Below are positions 39,301 to 48,212 of a stretch of DNA of 64,000 nucleotides, one piece after another. The notes under the pieces are model-generated. The model was not told the DNA's origin and ran no database searches. It saw only the letters and a list, made by a program, of their open reading frames with translations. This DNA is from Prochlorococcus marinus XMU1405 (lineage in GTDB: Bacteria > Cyanobacteriota > Cyanobacteriia > PCC-6307 > Cyanobiaceae), in contig NZ_JAAORF010000002.1 in NCBI RefSeq assembly GCF_017696275.1, positions 186,001 through 250,000 of the forward strand. The letters are read 5' to 3'. Made by a program: the position numbers and the translations under genes. How positions within the stretch are numbered: position 1 is the first letter of the stretch; every line of letters starts with the position of its first letter.

Positions 39301-40117
39301 TTTCAATTAAATCGTTATTTTTGATTTGAGATGAAGAAAATGAAGTTGTGGTAATTATTAGTTTAATATCTTCTTTTTTAAAAATGTCTATTAATTTCTT
39401 CTGAATAATATGATCTTTTAGTGTTGAAATAAAAAATGTTTTAGGAGATAATCCGCATTTTCTTAATTGTAAATTAAGTTTATCGTTTACTTCAATTTCA
39501 TTAGCCAAAAAAAGTGATTTATAGGATATTATTCCTATCTTTTCGCCTTTTTCATTTTTCCAATCATATAAATAGGGATCTGCATAAAAAGTAATATTGA
39601 GAAAATCATCAGGAATTAATTTTTCATCTAAAACTAAATAATTTAAACAATTAAGAAACTTTCTATAATTATCCAGTCCTCCAGATCTTAGTAATCTAGA
39701 AATATTTAATGCAATATTTTTATCTATACTACCTATTTCACATAAGGAAATTTCCTGTTCAATGGTACCTGATAGGATTACTAACTTCCTTTTTTTATTA
39801 ACTGCTTGCCAATTTAAAAGTTGTTCAATTCCATAGTTCCATGTACCTTTATCTCCAAATATTCTAAGTACGACAACTTTTGCATAATTTATTGTTTTTA
39901 ATAAATAATTATCTATTTGGGCTGAGGAATTTAAATTAGAAATTTCTAAAGCTCTTATATTATTTTTTAATGAAGCAAATTCTTTTTCTAGCAATAAGTT
40001 TGATATAAGATTTAAATCAGCCTTGACACTTGTTATAAAAATAAAATCTGCAGCTGGTTGCTCAATTAAATCATCCTTATTCTTTTCATTTCCTGCTATA
40101 TTTAATATCCTGTGCAT
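36380..40117 (-). CDS. cobN: cobaltochelatase subunit CobN
   Basis: Large subunit of the aerobic-type cobaltochelatase, inserting cobalt into the corrin ring; homologous to ChlH/BchH of magnesium chelatase. 1245 residues. Visible: [32 protein letters not shown] near 555, a [24 protein letters not shown] block near 590, [31 protein letters not shown] near 860, and [16 protein letters not shown]. The DSRGLPT and NPAG-like elements favour CobN over ChlH, but the two are paralogues. MetH and CobU elsewhere in this window complete a picture of (pseudo)cobalamin synthesis and use. Confidence 0.92.
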   Translation of the reverse strand: [1245 protein letters not shown]

Positions 40118-40189
40118 TTTTATATATAAATAAGGTTTAGAATACTTAAGTAGGATAAAACAAGTTTACCTTAATTAAATAAATTAAAT

Positions 40190-41104
40190 ATGCATGAATT
40201 TCTTCCATACGCCTGGTTCGAAGGTAAATGTATTCCATTTAAAGAAGCAAAAATATCAATAGCTACTCATGCACTACATTATGGTACTGCTGCATTTGGA
40301 GGAATGCGAGCGATACCTAACCCAATAAACAAAGAAGAATTACTTTTGTTTAGAACTGATAAACATATAAAAAGATTATCTCAAAGTGCAAAATTACTCT
40401 TAACTGAAATTTCTGAAGAATATATTTTTAAAGCCTTAGAAGAAGTTATAAAAAGAAACAAGCCAGAAAAACCTATTTATATAAGACCATTTGTATATAC
40501 AAGCGATTTAGGTATAGCGCCAAGGTTACACAATATTGAAACAGATTTCTTTATTTATTGTATTGAACTAGGAGATTATCTATCCCCAGATGGTGTTTCT
40601 TGTAGAATGAGTAGTTGGACAAGACAAGAAGATAGATCTCTCCCCTTAAGAGGAAAAATAAGTGGAGCATATATTACTAGTTCATTAGCCAAAACAGAAG
40701 CTAGTTTATCGGGTTTTGATGAAGCCCTGCTATTAAATTCAAGTGGTAAGGTAAGCGAAGCTAGTGGTATGAATTTATTTATTGTAAGGAATGGAGACTT
40801 AATCACTCCTGGTGTTGATCAAGATATCCTTGAGGGGATTACTAGAGCTAGTGTAATTGAATTAGCAAAATCATTTGGAATAAATGTAATTGAGAGGCCT
40901 GTTGATAAAACAGAATTATTAATAGCAGATGAAGTTTTTCTAACTGGCACAGCAGCAAAAATTACACCAGTTAAAAAAATTGAATCAACTGAATTAAATG
41001 TTGAAAGACCAATAATGAATAAATTAAAAAGTAAGCTTATAGAAATAACAGAAGGTCGTTCTCAAGACTATGATAATTGGGTAACAAGAATTTCACTGAA
41101 ATAA
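40190..41104 (+). CDS. ilvE: branched-chain amino acid aminotransferase
   Basis: PLP aminotransferase class IV finishing leucine, isoleucine and valine synthesis. 304 residues. ATHALHYGTAAFGGMRA near 28-44, the PLP lysine in GKISGAYITSSLAKTEA near 156-172 and EASGMNLFIV near 196 are typical. A homologous family contains 4-amino-4-deoxychorismate lyase, but the FGGMRAI start and length favour IlvE. Divergent from cobN (72 bases) and followed by metH after 18 bases on the same strand. Confidence 0.93.
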   Translation: MHEFLPYAWFEGKCIPFKEAKISIATHALHYGTAAFGGMRAIPNPINKEELLLFRTDKHIKRLSQSAKLLLTEISEEYIFKALEEVIKRNKPEKPIYIRPFVYTSDLGIAPRLHNIETDFFIYCIELGDYLSPDGVSCRMSSWTRQEDRSLPLRGKISGAYITSSLAKTEASLSGFDEALLLNSSGKVSEASGMNLFIVRNGDLITPGVDQDILEGITRASVIELAKSFGINVIERPVDKTELLIADEVFLTGTAAKITPVKKIESTELNVERPIMNKLKSKLIEITEGRSQDYDNWVTRISLK

Positions 41105-41122
41105 ATTAATTTTTACCTAAAA

Positions 41123-44100
41123 ATGGAATCTTTCAGAACTTATCTAAATAGAGATGAAAAACCATTAATTATTTTTGACGGAGGTACTGGAACATCTTTT
41201 CAGAACTTAAATCTTAATGCAGATGACTTTGGAGGAAAAGAATTAGAGGGATGTAATGAAAACCTTGTTTTATCATCGCCAGAGGTAGTTGAGAAGGTTC
41301 ATAATTCATTTTTAGAAGCAGGTTGTCATGTTATAGAAACTAATACATTTGGAGCCTCATCAATAGTTCTTGATGAATATGATATTGCGCATAAAGCTTA
41401 TGAGATAAATAAAAATGCGGCATTTATAGCAAAAAAAGCTGCTGCCAAATACTCATCAGTTGATAAACCAAGGTTTGTAGCAGGCTCAATTGGGCCAACA
41501 ACTAAATTACCTACCTTAGGACATATAGAATTTGATGAATTAAAGAAAACATATAAAGAACAAATTTATGGTCTTATAGATGGAGGGGTTGATCTTCTTT
41601 TGATTGAAACTTGTCAGGATGTTTTACAAATTAAATCTGCCTTATTAGCATCAAAAGAAATTCTTGAAAGTAAAAATATAGATATACCTTTAATGGTATC
41701 TATAACAATGGAAACAACAGGTACTATGCTTGTTGGTTCTGATATTGCTTCTGCATTAACAATATTAGAGCCATTTAATATAGATATCCTTGGACTTAAT
41801 TGTGCAACTGGTCCTGAGCAAATGAAGGAACATATTAAATATTTGTCTGAAAATTCTCCCTTCGCTATAAGCTGTATTCCCAATGCAGGTCTTCCTGAAA
41901 ATGTTGGTGGTGTAGCTCACTATAGATTAAAGCCAATAGAATTAAAGATGCAGTTAATGAATTTTATATATGACTTTAATGTTCAACTAATAGGTGGATG
42001 TTGTGGGACAACACCTGAACATATAAAATACCTGTCTTCAATAATCGATGAAATTATTGATAATGAAAGGACTAACAACAATGGTAAGAAAAATTCAAGC
42101 GGTTTTATTCCATCTGCCTCATCAATATATAACTCTGTGCCATATAAACAAGACAATTCAATTTTGATAGTAGGAGAAAGATTAAATGCAAGTGGATCGA
42201 AAAAGGTAAGGGAGTTATTAAATAACGACGATTGGGATGGCTTAGTTGCAATTGCCAAGCAACAACAAAAAGAAAATGCTCACGTTCTTGATGTAAATGT
42301 CGATTATGTAGGTAGAGACGGAGTGAAAGATATGAAAGAAATAACTTCAAGACTAGTTACCAATATAAATTTACCATTAATGATTGACTCTACAGATGCT
42401 GACAAAATGGAAAGTGGATTAAAGTCAGCTGGTGGTAAATGTATAATAAATTCAACCAATTACGAAGATGGCAATGAAAGGTTTGATCAAGTTCTAAATT
42501 TAGCCTTAGGGTATGGTTCAGGTCTTGTTGTCGGAACAATTGATGAAGATGGAATGGCCAGGAATTCAGAAAAAAAATATAAGATTGTCCAACGAGCGAT
42601 TAATAGAACAAGAGAATGTGGTTTGTCAGATTATGAGCTATTTTTTGATCCATTAGCTCTGCCAATATCTACAGGGATAGAAGAAGATAGATTAAACGCT
42701 AAAGAAACTATTAGTTCTATATTAAAAATTCGTGAAAATTTCCCAGATATTCATATCATACTTGGGATATCAAACATTAGTTTTGGTCTTTCACCATTAT
42801 CAAGAATTAATCTAAACTCAATATTTTTAGATGAATGCATTAAAGCAGGATTAGATTCTGCTATCATCGCACCAAATAAAATTTTGCCATTATCAAAAAT
42901 TTCTGAAGAAACTAAAAAGCTTTGCTTAGATTTGATTTATGATAAAAGAAAGTTTGAAGATGATATTTGTATTTATGATCCATTAGTAGAATTAACAAAG
43001 GCTTTTCAAGATTTATCTATTCAAGATTTCAAAAAAGCATCTTCAGAAAATAAAAACCTAACTCTTGAAGAAAGTCTGAAAAATCATATTATTGATGGAG
43101 AAAAAATAGGATTAGAGGATCAATTAAATAAAGCGTTAAAAAAATATAAACCTCTTGAAATAATTAATACCTTTTTACTAGATGGGATGAAAGTTGTAGG
43201 AGATTTATTTGGCTCAGGTCAAATGCAATTGCCATTTGTACTCCAATCCGCTGAAACAATGAAATTTGCTGTTTCAATTTTAGAACCATATATGGAAACT
43301 GTAGATGAAAACATATCAAATGGAAAACTCTTAATTGCTACTGTCAAAGGCGATGTACATGATATAGGAAAAAATTTGGTAGATATAATTCTTACAAATA
43401 ATGGTTATGACGTAATAAATCTAGGAATAAAGCAAGATGTTTCAGCAATTATAGATGCACAAAAAAAGCACAATGCAGATTGCATCGCTATGAGCGGATT
43501 ACTTGTTAAATCAACTGCTTTTATGAAAGATAATTTAGAGGCTTTTAACAATGAAAATATTAGTGTACCAGTAATATTAGGAGGCGCAGCCTTAACCCCA
43601 AAATTTGTAAATGAGGACTGCAGCAAAATATATAAAGGGAAAATATTGTACGGAAAAGATGCGTTCACTGATCTCAAATTTATGAATGAATATATGGATA
43701 ATAAGAAAAAAGGTAATTGGTCAAATACAGAGGGGTTCATTAACAATGAGGGTATAAATATTAATTTAGCCTCATCAAAATCCAACTCTCTAGCTGCTAA
43801 TAAATCAATATCCACATATACCGAGAGTTCCAAATTAAATTTAAAAGAAAATTTTATAAGATCAAAATTTATAAATGAAGAAGATCCAATTAAAGCCCCA
43901 TTCTTGGGAACGAAAGTCTTGAAAGATGTTGATATAGATTTAAATAAGCTAATATTTTATTTAGATACAAAAGCTCTATTTAGCGGGCAATGGCAAATAA
44001 AAAAAGGAAAAAACCAAAGCGTAGATGAATACAATAACTATTTGGATTCATATGCTAAACCATTGCTAGATAAATGGTTAGAGATAATTATAGAGAAAAA

Positions 44101-44689
44101 ACTCATATCACCCAAAGCAGTTTATGGATATTTCAGTTGCGGGAGAAAAGATAATAGTATTTTCTTATTTGATGAGAAATCATTAAATAAAATTTCCCAA
44201 TTTAATTTTCCACGACAAAAATCTGGGAATAATTTATGCATAGCTGATTTTTATTGTGATTTAAAAAATGATAAACCGATAGATATATTTCCTATGCAGG
44301 CAGTAACCATGGGCGATATTGCTAGTGAATATTCTCAAAAATTATTTAAAGAAGATAAATATAGCGATTATTTGTTATTCCATGGACTTACAGTGCAATT
44401 AGCAGAAGCTCTAGCTGAGTATGTCCATGCATTAATTCGTATTGAATGTGGTTTTAGGTCTGAAGAACCAGACAAAAATAGAGAAATACTAGCTCAAAAA
44501 TATAGAGGAGCTAGATATTCTTTTGGTTATCCTGCATGTCCAAAAGTATCTGATTCAAACATACAATTATCATTGTTGGATGCAAAAAGAATAAACTTGA
44601 CCATGGATGAATCTGAACAACTTCATCCAGAACAAAGTACTACAGCTATCATTTCACTACACTCAAAAGCTAAATATTTCAGCGCCTAA
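41123..44689 (+). CDS. metH: cobalamin-dependent methionine synthase
   Basis: Transfers the methyl of 5-methyl-tetrahydrofolate to homocysteine through cobalamin. 1188 residues (E. coli 1227), all modules present: homocysteine-binding domain with LLIETCQD and the zinc GGCCGTTPEHI near 289; pterin domain from about 345 (VGERLNASGSKK); B12-binding cap and Rossmann domain with KGDVHDIGKNLVDIIL near 740, carrying the cobalt-ligand His; reactivation domain ending in GYPACPKVSD near 1145. There is no metE here. Dependence on B12 agrees with cobN and cobU in the window. Confidence 0.97.
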   Translation: MESFRTYLNRDEKPLIIFDGGTGTSFQNLNLNADDFGGKELEGCNENLVLSSPEVVEKVHNSFLEAGCHVIETNTFGASSIVLDEYDIAHKAYEINKNAAFIAKKAAAKYSSVDKPRFVAGSIGPTTKLPTLGHIEFDELKKTYKEQIYGLIDGGVDLLLIETCQDVLQIKSALLASKEILESKNIDIPLMVSITMETTGTMLVGSDIASALTILEPFNIDILGLNCATGPEQMKEHIKYLSENSPFAISCIPNAGLPENVGGVAHYRLKPIELKMQLMNFIYDFNVQLIGGCCGTTPEHIKYLSSIIDEIIDNERTNNNGKKNSSGFIPSASSIYNSVPYKQDNSILIVGERLNASGSKKVRELLNNDDWDGLVAIAKQQQKENAHVLDVNVDYVGRDGVKDMKEITSRLVTNINLPLMIDSTDADKMESGLKSAGGKCIINSTNYEDGNERFDQVLNLALGYGSGLVVGTIDEDGMARNSEKKYKIVQRAINRTRECGLSDYELFFDPLALPISTGIEEDRLNAKETISSILKIRENFPDIHIILGISNISFGLSPLSRINLNSIFLDECIKAGLDSAIIAPNKILPLSKISEETKKLCLDLIYDKRKFEDDICIYDPLVELTKAFQDLSIQDFKKASSENKNLTLEESLKNHIIDGEKIGLEDQLNKALKKYKPLEIINTFLLDGMKVVGDLFGSGQMQLPFVLQSAETMKFAVSILEPYMETVDENISNGKLLIATVKGDVHDIGKNLVDIILTNNGYDVINLGIKQDVSAIIDAQKKHNADCIAMSGLLVKSTAFMKDNLEAFNNENISVPVILGGAALTPKFVNEDCSKIYKGKILYGKDAFTDLKFMNEYMDNKKKGNWSNTEGFINNEGININLASSKSNSLAANKSISTYTESSKLNLKENFIRSKFINEEDPIKAPFLGTKVLKDVDIDLNKLIFYLDTKALFSGQWQIKKGKNQSVDEYNNYLDSYAKPLLDKWLEIIIEKKLISPKAVYGYFSCGRKDNSIFLFDEKSLNKISQFNFPRQKSGNNLCIADFYCDLKNDKPIDIFPMQAVTMGDIASEYSQKLFKEDKYSDYLLFHGLTVQLAEALAEYVHALIRIECGFRSEEPDKNREILAQKYRGARYSFGYPACPKVSDSNIQLSLLDAKRINLTMDESEQLHPEQSTTAIISLHSKAKYFSA

Positions 44690-44698
44690 GCTAAATTT

Positions 44699-44917
44699 TT
44701 AGTTGTTTTCTAAATATTCAATAATTTCTTCCTGTAGTTCTTCCATCGTTTCATTATCACCCAGATCAATTCCCTCACCAGCGGCATCCTGTGTTAACTC
44801 AAGATAATATGAAGCACCATCACTAGATAAAAATTCTAATGCGGAAGTTTCATCACTATCTTTAAAAGCTTCATAAAGAGCTTTAAATGCAATGTTTTCA
44901 GTAAAGTCCCAATCCAT
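44699..44917 (-). CDS. small acidic protein of unknown function
   Basis: 72 residues, strongly acidic (many Asp/Glu, C-terminus MEELQEEIIEYLENN), no signal peptide or membrane segment. It ends 9 bases from the metH stop in convergent orientation. The predicted secondary structure is mainly helical with one beta-like SYYLELTQD segment. I do not recognise the family; it is likely a conserved marine-picocyanobacterial small protein. Reading frame, ATG start and lack of competing frames support a real gene. Confidence 0.6.
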   Translation of the reverse strand: MDWDFTENIAFKALYEAFKDSDETSALEFLSSDGASYYLELTQDAAGEGIDLGDNETMEELQEEIIEYLENN

Positions 44918-45016
44918 AATGAAAAAAACCTTATTAGAATTATTACCTCCTTACCCCCCATACTCGTCAACCTTTTTTAAAGAATTGTTGGTGTTTTATT
45001 ATTATTAAAAAAATCT

Positions 45017-45400
45017 ATGACCATAAATAATCAAAATCAGTTAAATGTCCTTGGAGAAGAAATTGAGATTTGTAGTTGCGCACCTATGACAGGATGGTTC
45101 AGGAATGGATTTTGTCACTATGACAAAAATGATGGAGGGAATCATTCCATATGTTGTGTAATGGATGATAATTTCCTGAAATATAGTAAATCACAAGGTA
45201 ATGATTTAATAACTCCCATGCCTATTTATTCCTTTCCAGGACTAAAGGATGGTGATCATTGGTGTATTTGTCTAGATAGGTGGAAGCAAGCATTATTAGA
45301 CGGTCTTGCACCAAAAGTCATATTAGAATCAACTAATATTGTAGTTTTAGAATCAGTACCTCTGGAAAAATTGAAAGAATATCAATTTAATAAAAAGTAA
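45017..45400 (+). CDS. DUF2237 family protein
   Basis: 127 residues. The pattern NVLGEEIEICSCAPMTGWFRNGFC at the start, GGNHSICCVMDDNFLKYSKSQGNDL in the middle and FPGLKDGDHWCICLDRWKQALLDGLAP with ESTNIVVLESVPLEKLK at the end is that of DUF2237, widespread in bacteria. Conserved cysteines suggest metal binding or redox function, but none is established. Standalone plus-strand gene; the next gene starts 48 bases later. Confidence 0.85.
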   Translation: MTINNQNQLNVLGEEIEICSCAPMTGWFRNGFCHYDKNDGGNHSICCVMDDNFLKYSKSQGNDLITPMPIYSFPGLKDGDHWCICLDRWKQALLDGLAPKVILESTNIVVLESVPLEKLKEYQFNKK

Positions 45401-45448
45401 TTACAAGTTTAATATTTTTTTTAAAATGATAATGATAAATTTTTTTAA

Positions 45449-46279
45449 ATGAGTTTAGAAATATATTGGAAAAAAGCACTAGAACAAACTCGATTATCAA
45501 TTGATGATGAATCATTGTATCCTCTCACAACTGATATTATTACAAGAGATTTATATGAAAAAGACGACTTCATAATTAGGAAACTCGATACTTCAAAATT
45601 TAATAAAAAAAAAATTTATGGTCCTAAGCAAAATCCATTTTGTCCTTGGGAAAAGATACTAGAAATTGATAAAATTGGAGATAATCATCAACTAATATTA
45701 AATAAGTACCCTGTACAAAAAGGTCATATTTTACTTATTACAAATAAATGGAAACCTCAAAATGGATGGTTAGATATTAAAGATTGGAGAGCGATTCAAC
45801 AAGTTAATAAAGATACTAGTGGATTATGGTTTTTCAATAGTTCTCCAATTGCGGGAGCAAGTCAACCTCACAGGCATTTTCAACTTCTGCGTAGATCTAA
45901 AGGTGAGATATCATGTCCTAGAGAAAAGTGGTTTTTAGAGATGAACTCATGTCAAGATCTAGATAGTAAACTTAAAAAAAATATTATCGTATCCAAATTT
46001 AATTTTTCAGAAAATCCATCATGTCTTTTTGAATTTTACTTAGAATTATGCAAGAAATTAGGACTTGGGGAACCTATAAGTGATAAGAAACCTATATATC
46101 CTTACAATATTTTAATAACTAATAAATGGATCGCTATTATAAAAAGAAAAAATGATCATATTCATGGTTTCAGTATTAACGGTTTAGGATTTGCAGGATA
46201 TCTATTAGTAACTGAAAATTCAAATATTAATTATTTAAAGAAATTTGGCCCTGAAAAACTTCTAGAAAGTTTTGTTTGA
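45449..46279 (+). CDS. Ap4A phosphorylase / ATP adenylyltransferase-like protein
   Basis: 276 residues of the HIT-superfamily GalT branch. The active-site motif is GASQPHRHFQLLRR near residue 140, matching HxHxQ of Apa1/Apa2 enzymes, which split diadenosine tetraphosphate with phosphate. NPFCPWEKILEI, HQLILNKYPVQKGHILLITN near 77-96 and the C-terminal YNILITNKWIAIIKR...INGLGFAGYLLV agree with the family. It may control alarmone-like Ap4A levels. No operon partner is visible. Confidence 0.85.
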   Translation: MSLEIYWKKALEQTRLSIDDESLYPLTTDIITRDLYEKDDFIIRKLDTSKFNKKKIYGPKQNPFCPWEKILEIDKIGDNHQLILNKYPVQKGHILLITNKWKPQNGWLDIKDWRAIQQVNKDTSGLWFFNSSPIAGASQPHRHFQLLRRSKGEISCPREKWFLEMNSCQDLDSKLKKNIIVSKFNFSENPSCLFEFYLELCKKLGLGEPISDKKPIYPYNILITNKWIAIIKRKNDHIHGFSINGLGFAGYLLVTENSNINYLKKFGPEKLLESFV

Positions 46280-46282
46280 ATA

Positions 46283-46462
46283 CTAGTTAGTTAATTCAAC
46301 TTCCTCATCCCTACTTATTTGGCTTTCTAGAACTTCTATAGATGCTGTTACAGAGGCAATTTTACGTTCAAGTGAATCCTTAATATAATTGAGCATTTCT
46401 AATTTCTTATGTTGATAAAAACTCTTTTTTTCTTTAGATGACTTGAAATAACAATTAAACAT
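46283..46462 (-). CDS. 59-residue coiled-coil-like small protein, unknown
   Basis: ATG at 46460-46462 to TAG at 46283-46285. The protein starts MFNCYFKSSKEKKSFYQHKK and continues as a long amphipathic, probably coiled-coil helix (LEMLNYIKDSLERKIASVTA). It shares the intergenic space with the divergent RHH-J gene (146 bases). Too short for many gene finders; codon use fits the genome. Function unknown. Confidence 0.5.
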   Translation of the reverse strand: MFNCYFKSSKEKKSFYQHKKLEMLNYIKDSLERKIASVTASIEVLESQISRDEEVELTN

Positions 46463-46608
46463 TTTTTTTTTATTTATTATAAAAAGATACTTAATTGACT
46501 TGTGACATAAAAATAAATTGGTTTTAATTTAAAAACAATGTTCCGTATGGACTTTCAATTTTTTTTGAATAAAATTAAATAAATTCCATATTATTCAAGA
46601 AAATATTA

Positions 46609-47619
46609 TTGAATATTCCTGAAAATTCAAATACAAAAAGAATTTCAATTGATTTACCTGAGGATCTAATTTCCAGGTTTGATCAATTACGAAAAGAGTG
46701 GGGATTTAGAGCAAGAGGACCTGTAATAGAAAAGATACTTAAAGAACTTCTTCAAGAAGATGATTTACTACCTAAGAACCAACAGCAAGAAATAGACTTT
46801 AACGAGAATAATAATAATGAAAATTTAAATATTGATGATGATACTGCATTGGTATTAATTAAATCAGACGTAAAAAAAGAAGTTAATGAGATATCTTTGA
46901 ATGAAAAATTTACAAATAACAATCAATATAAAGAAAAAGCCAACTCAAACATAAATCTTCCCAATTTTGTTGAAAAAAAAGTAAAGAATCTAAGAAGAAG
47001 TATTAATATTGAAAAATTAAAGGAGAATATTAATGATATTCAAATTAATACAATTAAGGAAACAGAATTATTAAAATGTCGAATTGAGTTAATTAGTCAT
47101 TGGAAAACCTTATATGGATCAGTTCCTAATGACAATGTAGTAGAAGCTTCGATGGATTGGTTTGAAAGGGATATATGGCCAAATCTTGAAGGAACTGAAA
47201 ATCTACCCTTTACGTGGAATGCAGCCAATAAATTAATGACAGAATTATGCCCATTTTGGATAAAGAAAAATCCATCTCTTGAAATTGTTTTATTAATGAT
47301 TGGCGTTTTAGAAGACCCTTTTGCTACATCAGATCTGATAAATAGAATACCAACACTTATGAGAAGGTTTGTAAGTAGATTTAAGCGAAAAAATAGATCA
47401 AATTCATTTGAAACTTTGGACTCAACAATGACAGTACATGGCGCACTTAAATTATTAAATTTATCAACATCCGCAGGATCCGCTCATACGTTCTGTAAAA
47501 TTAGGGAGGCCTATAAATCAATAGCCTTAGAGACGCATCCAGATGCTGGAGGATCAACTGATCAAATGAGAAAATTAAATGAAGCGTATCAATTGCTAAA
47601 AAATCTATATAGAAATTAG
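46609..47619 (+). CDS. ribbon-helix-helix plus J-domain fusion protein
   Basis: 336 residues. Residues about 9-50 (KRISIDLPEDLISRFDQLRKE then RGPVIEKILKELL) look like a CopG/Arc ribbon-helix-helix DNA-binding unit. A polar, Asn-rich linker (about 55-150) is followed by a helical domain (about 155-270, with HWKTLYGSVP, WFERDIWPNLEGT, MIGVLEDPFAT). The C-terminus (about 275-336) is a J domain with HPDAGGST and LNEAYQLLKNLY. Start is TTG at 46609, just before the RHH strand. The combination suggests a DNA- or complex-bound recruiter of DnaK; that is inference. Homologues are annotated as DnaJ-like in picocyanobacteria. Confidence 0.75.
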   Translation: MNIPENSNTKRISIDLPEDLISRFDQLRKEWGFRARGPVIEKILKELLQEDDLLPKNQQQEIDFNENNNNENLNIDDDTALVLIKSDVKKEVNEISLNEKFTNNNQYKEKANSNINLPNFVEKKVKNLRRSINIEKLKENINDIQINTIKETELLKCRIELISHWKTLYGSVPNDNVVEASMDWFERDIWPNLEGTENLPFTWNAANKLMTELCPFWIKKNPSLEIVLLMIGVLEDPFATSDLINRIPTLMRRFVSRFKRKNRSNSFETLDSTMTVHGALKLLNLSTSAGSAHTFCKIREAYKSIALETHPDAGGSTDQMRKLNEAYQLLKNLYRN

Positions 47620-47630
47620 TATACTAATTC

Positions 47631-48028
47631 TCAGATAAGACTACTACTAAGTCTAATAAATAGTCTCATATAAGATAGATGAAAAATAAAAATTTATTAT
47701 TTTCATCATTTATTTTTTTATTCATATTTATGGAAAAACAATTATGTATAAATGAAATTTAAAAAATATACTTTTAAAAAATATGAATTTCTTTGTATAG
47801 TACTTCTTATATGAGACTTATTATAGGTCTACTATATAGTCTCATCTAAGATAAATGTTAATTTTAAATTTCTATTTTTAACAATTATTTTTATTCAAAT
47901 TTATGAACACAATAATTATGTATAAATAAAATCAAAAAAAACACTTTTAAAAAATAAGAATTTCTTTGTATAGTACTTCTTATATGAGACTTATCATAAG
48001 TCTACTATAAAGTCTCAAAATAGATAAA
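47631..48028. repeat. tandem ~173-bp repeat with AGACT/AGTCT hairpins, non-coding
   Basis: The 591 bases from 47620 to 48210 hold no convincing gene. Three copies of a hairpin-bearing element occur: about 47631-47680, 47806-47850 and 47979-48028, spaced 173-176 bases, with matching A/T-rich spacers (both end in CTTTGTATAGTACTTCTTAT, at 47791 and 47964). Copy 2 has arms ATGAGACT (47811-47818) and AGTCTCAT (47838-47845). Copy 3 has TGAGACTT/AAGTCTCA (47985-47992, 48010-48017) and inside it a competing AGACTTA/TAAGTCT (47987-47993, 47997-48003). TATAGT in each spacer could be a -10 box. Not CRISPR: the repeats are long and the spacers are not unique. Confidence 0.8.
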
Positions 48029-48189
48029 TAAGACAAATCAGTTTATCAACTTGGATGAATCATACCCAAACTGTTTATTACCTAGGAAAAATAAAAATTG
48101 AATAATAAATCAATAAACTGTGTCCTTTCAATGTCCAAGAAATTAATAAGGGCTAGAAAGTCAATCTATGAGGGGCTTTTATGTTTTAC

Positions 48190-48212
48190 AGTACTGCCTT
48201 ATAGACAGTACT
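48190..48212. terminator. hairpin at 3' end of small exported-protein gene
   Basis: AGTACTG (48190-48196) and CAGTACT (48206-48212) form a perfect 7-bp stem around a 9-base loop. It overlaps the stop codon of the minus-strand gene 48211-48459. There is no T run on either side, so it may be an mRNA-stabilising hairpin rather than an intrinsic terminator. Confidence 0.4.

Noticed and set aside
43405..43833. 142-codon minus-strand open frame
   Set aside because: Antisense shadow of metH; no start context and composition reflects the complement of the metH codons.
47631..48028. Possible CRISPR array
   Set aside because: Unit length is about 173 bp, only three hairpin copies exist, and the spacers are near-identical rather than unique; no cas genes are near.
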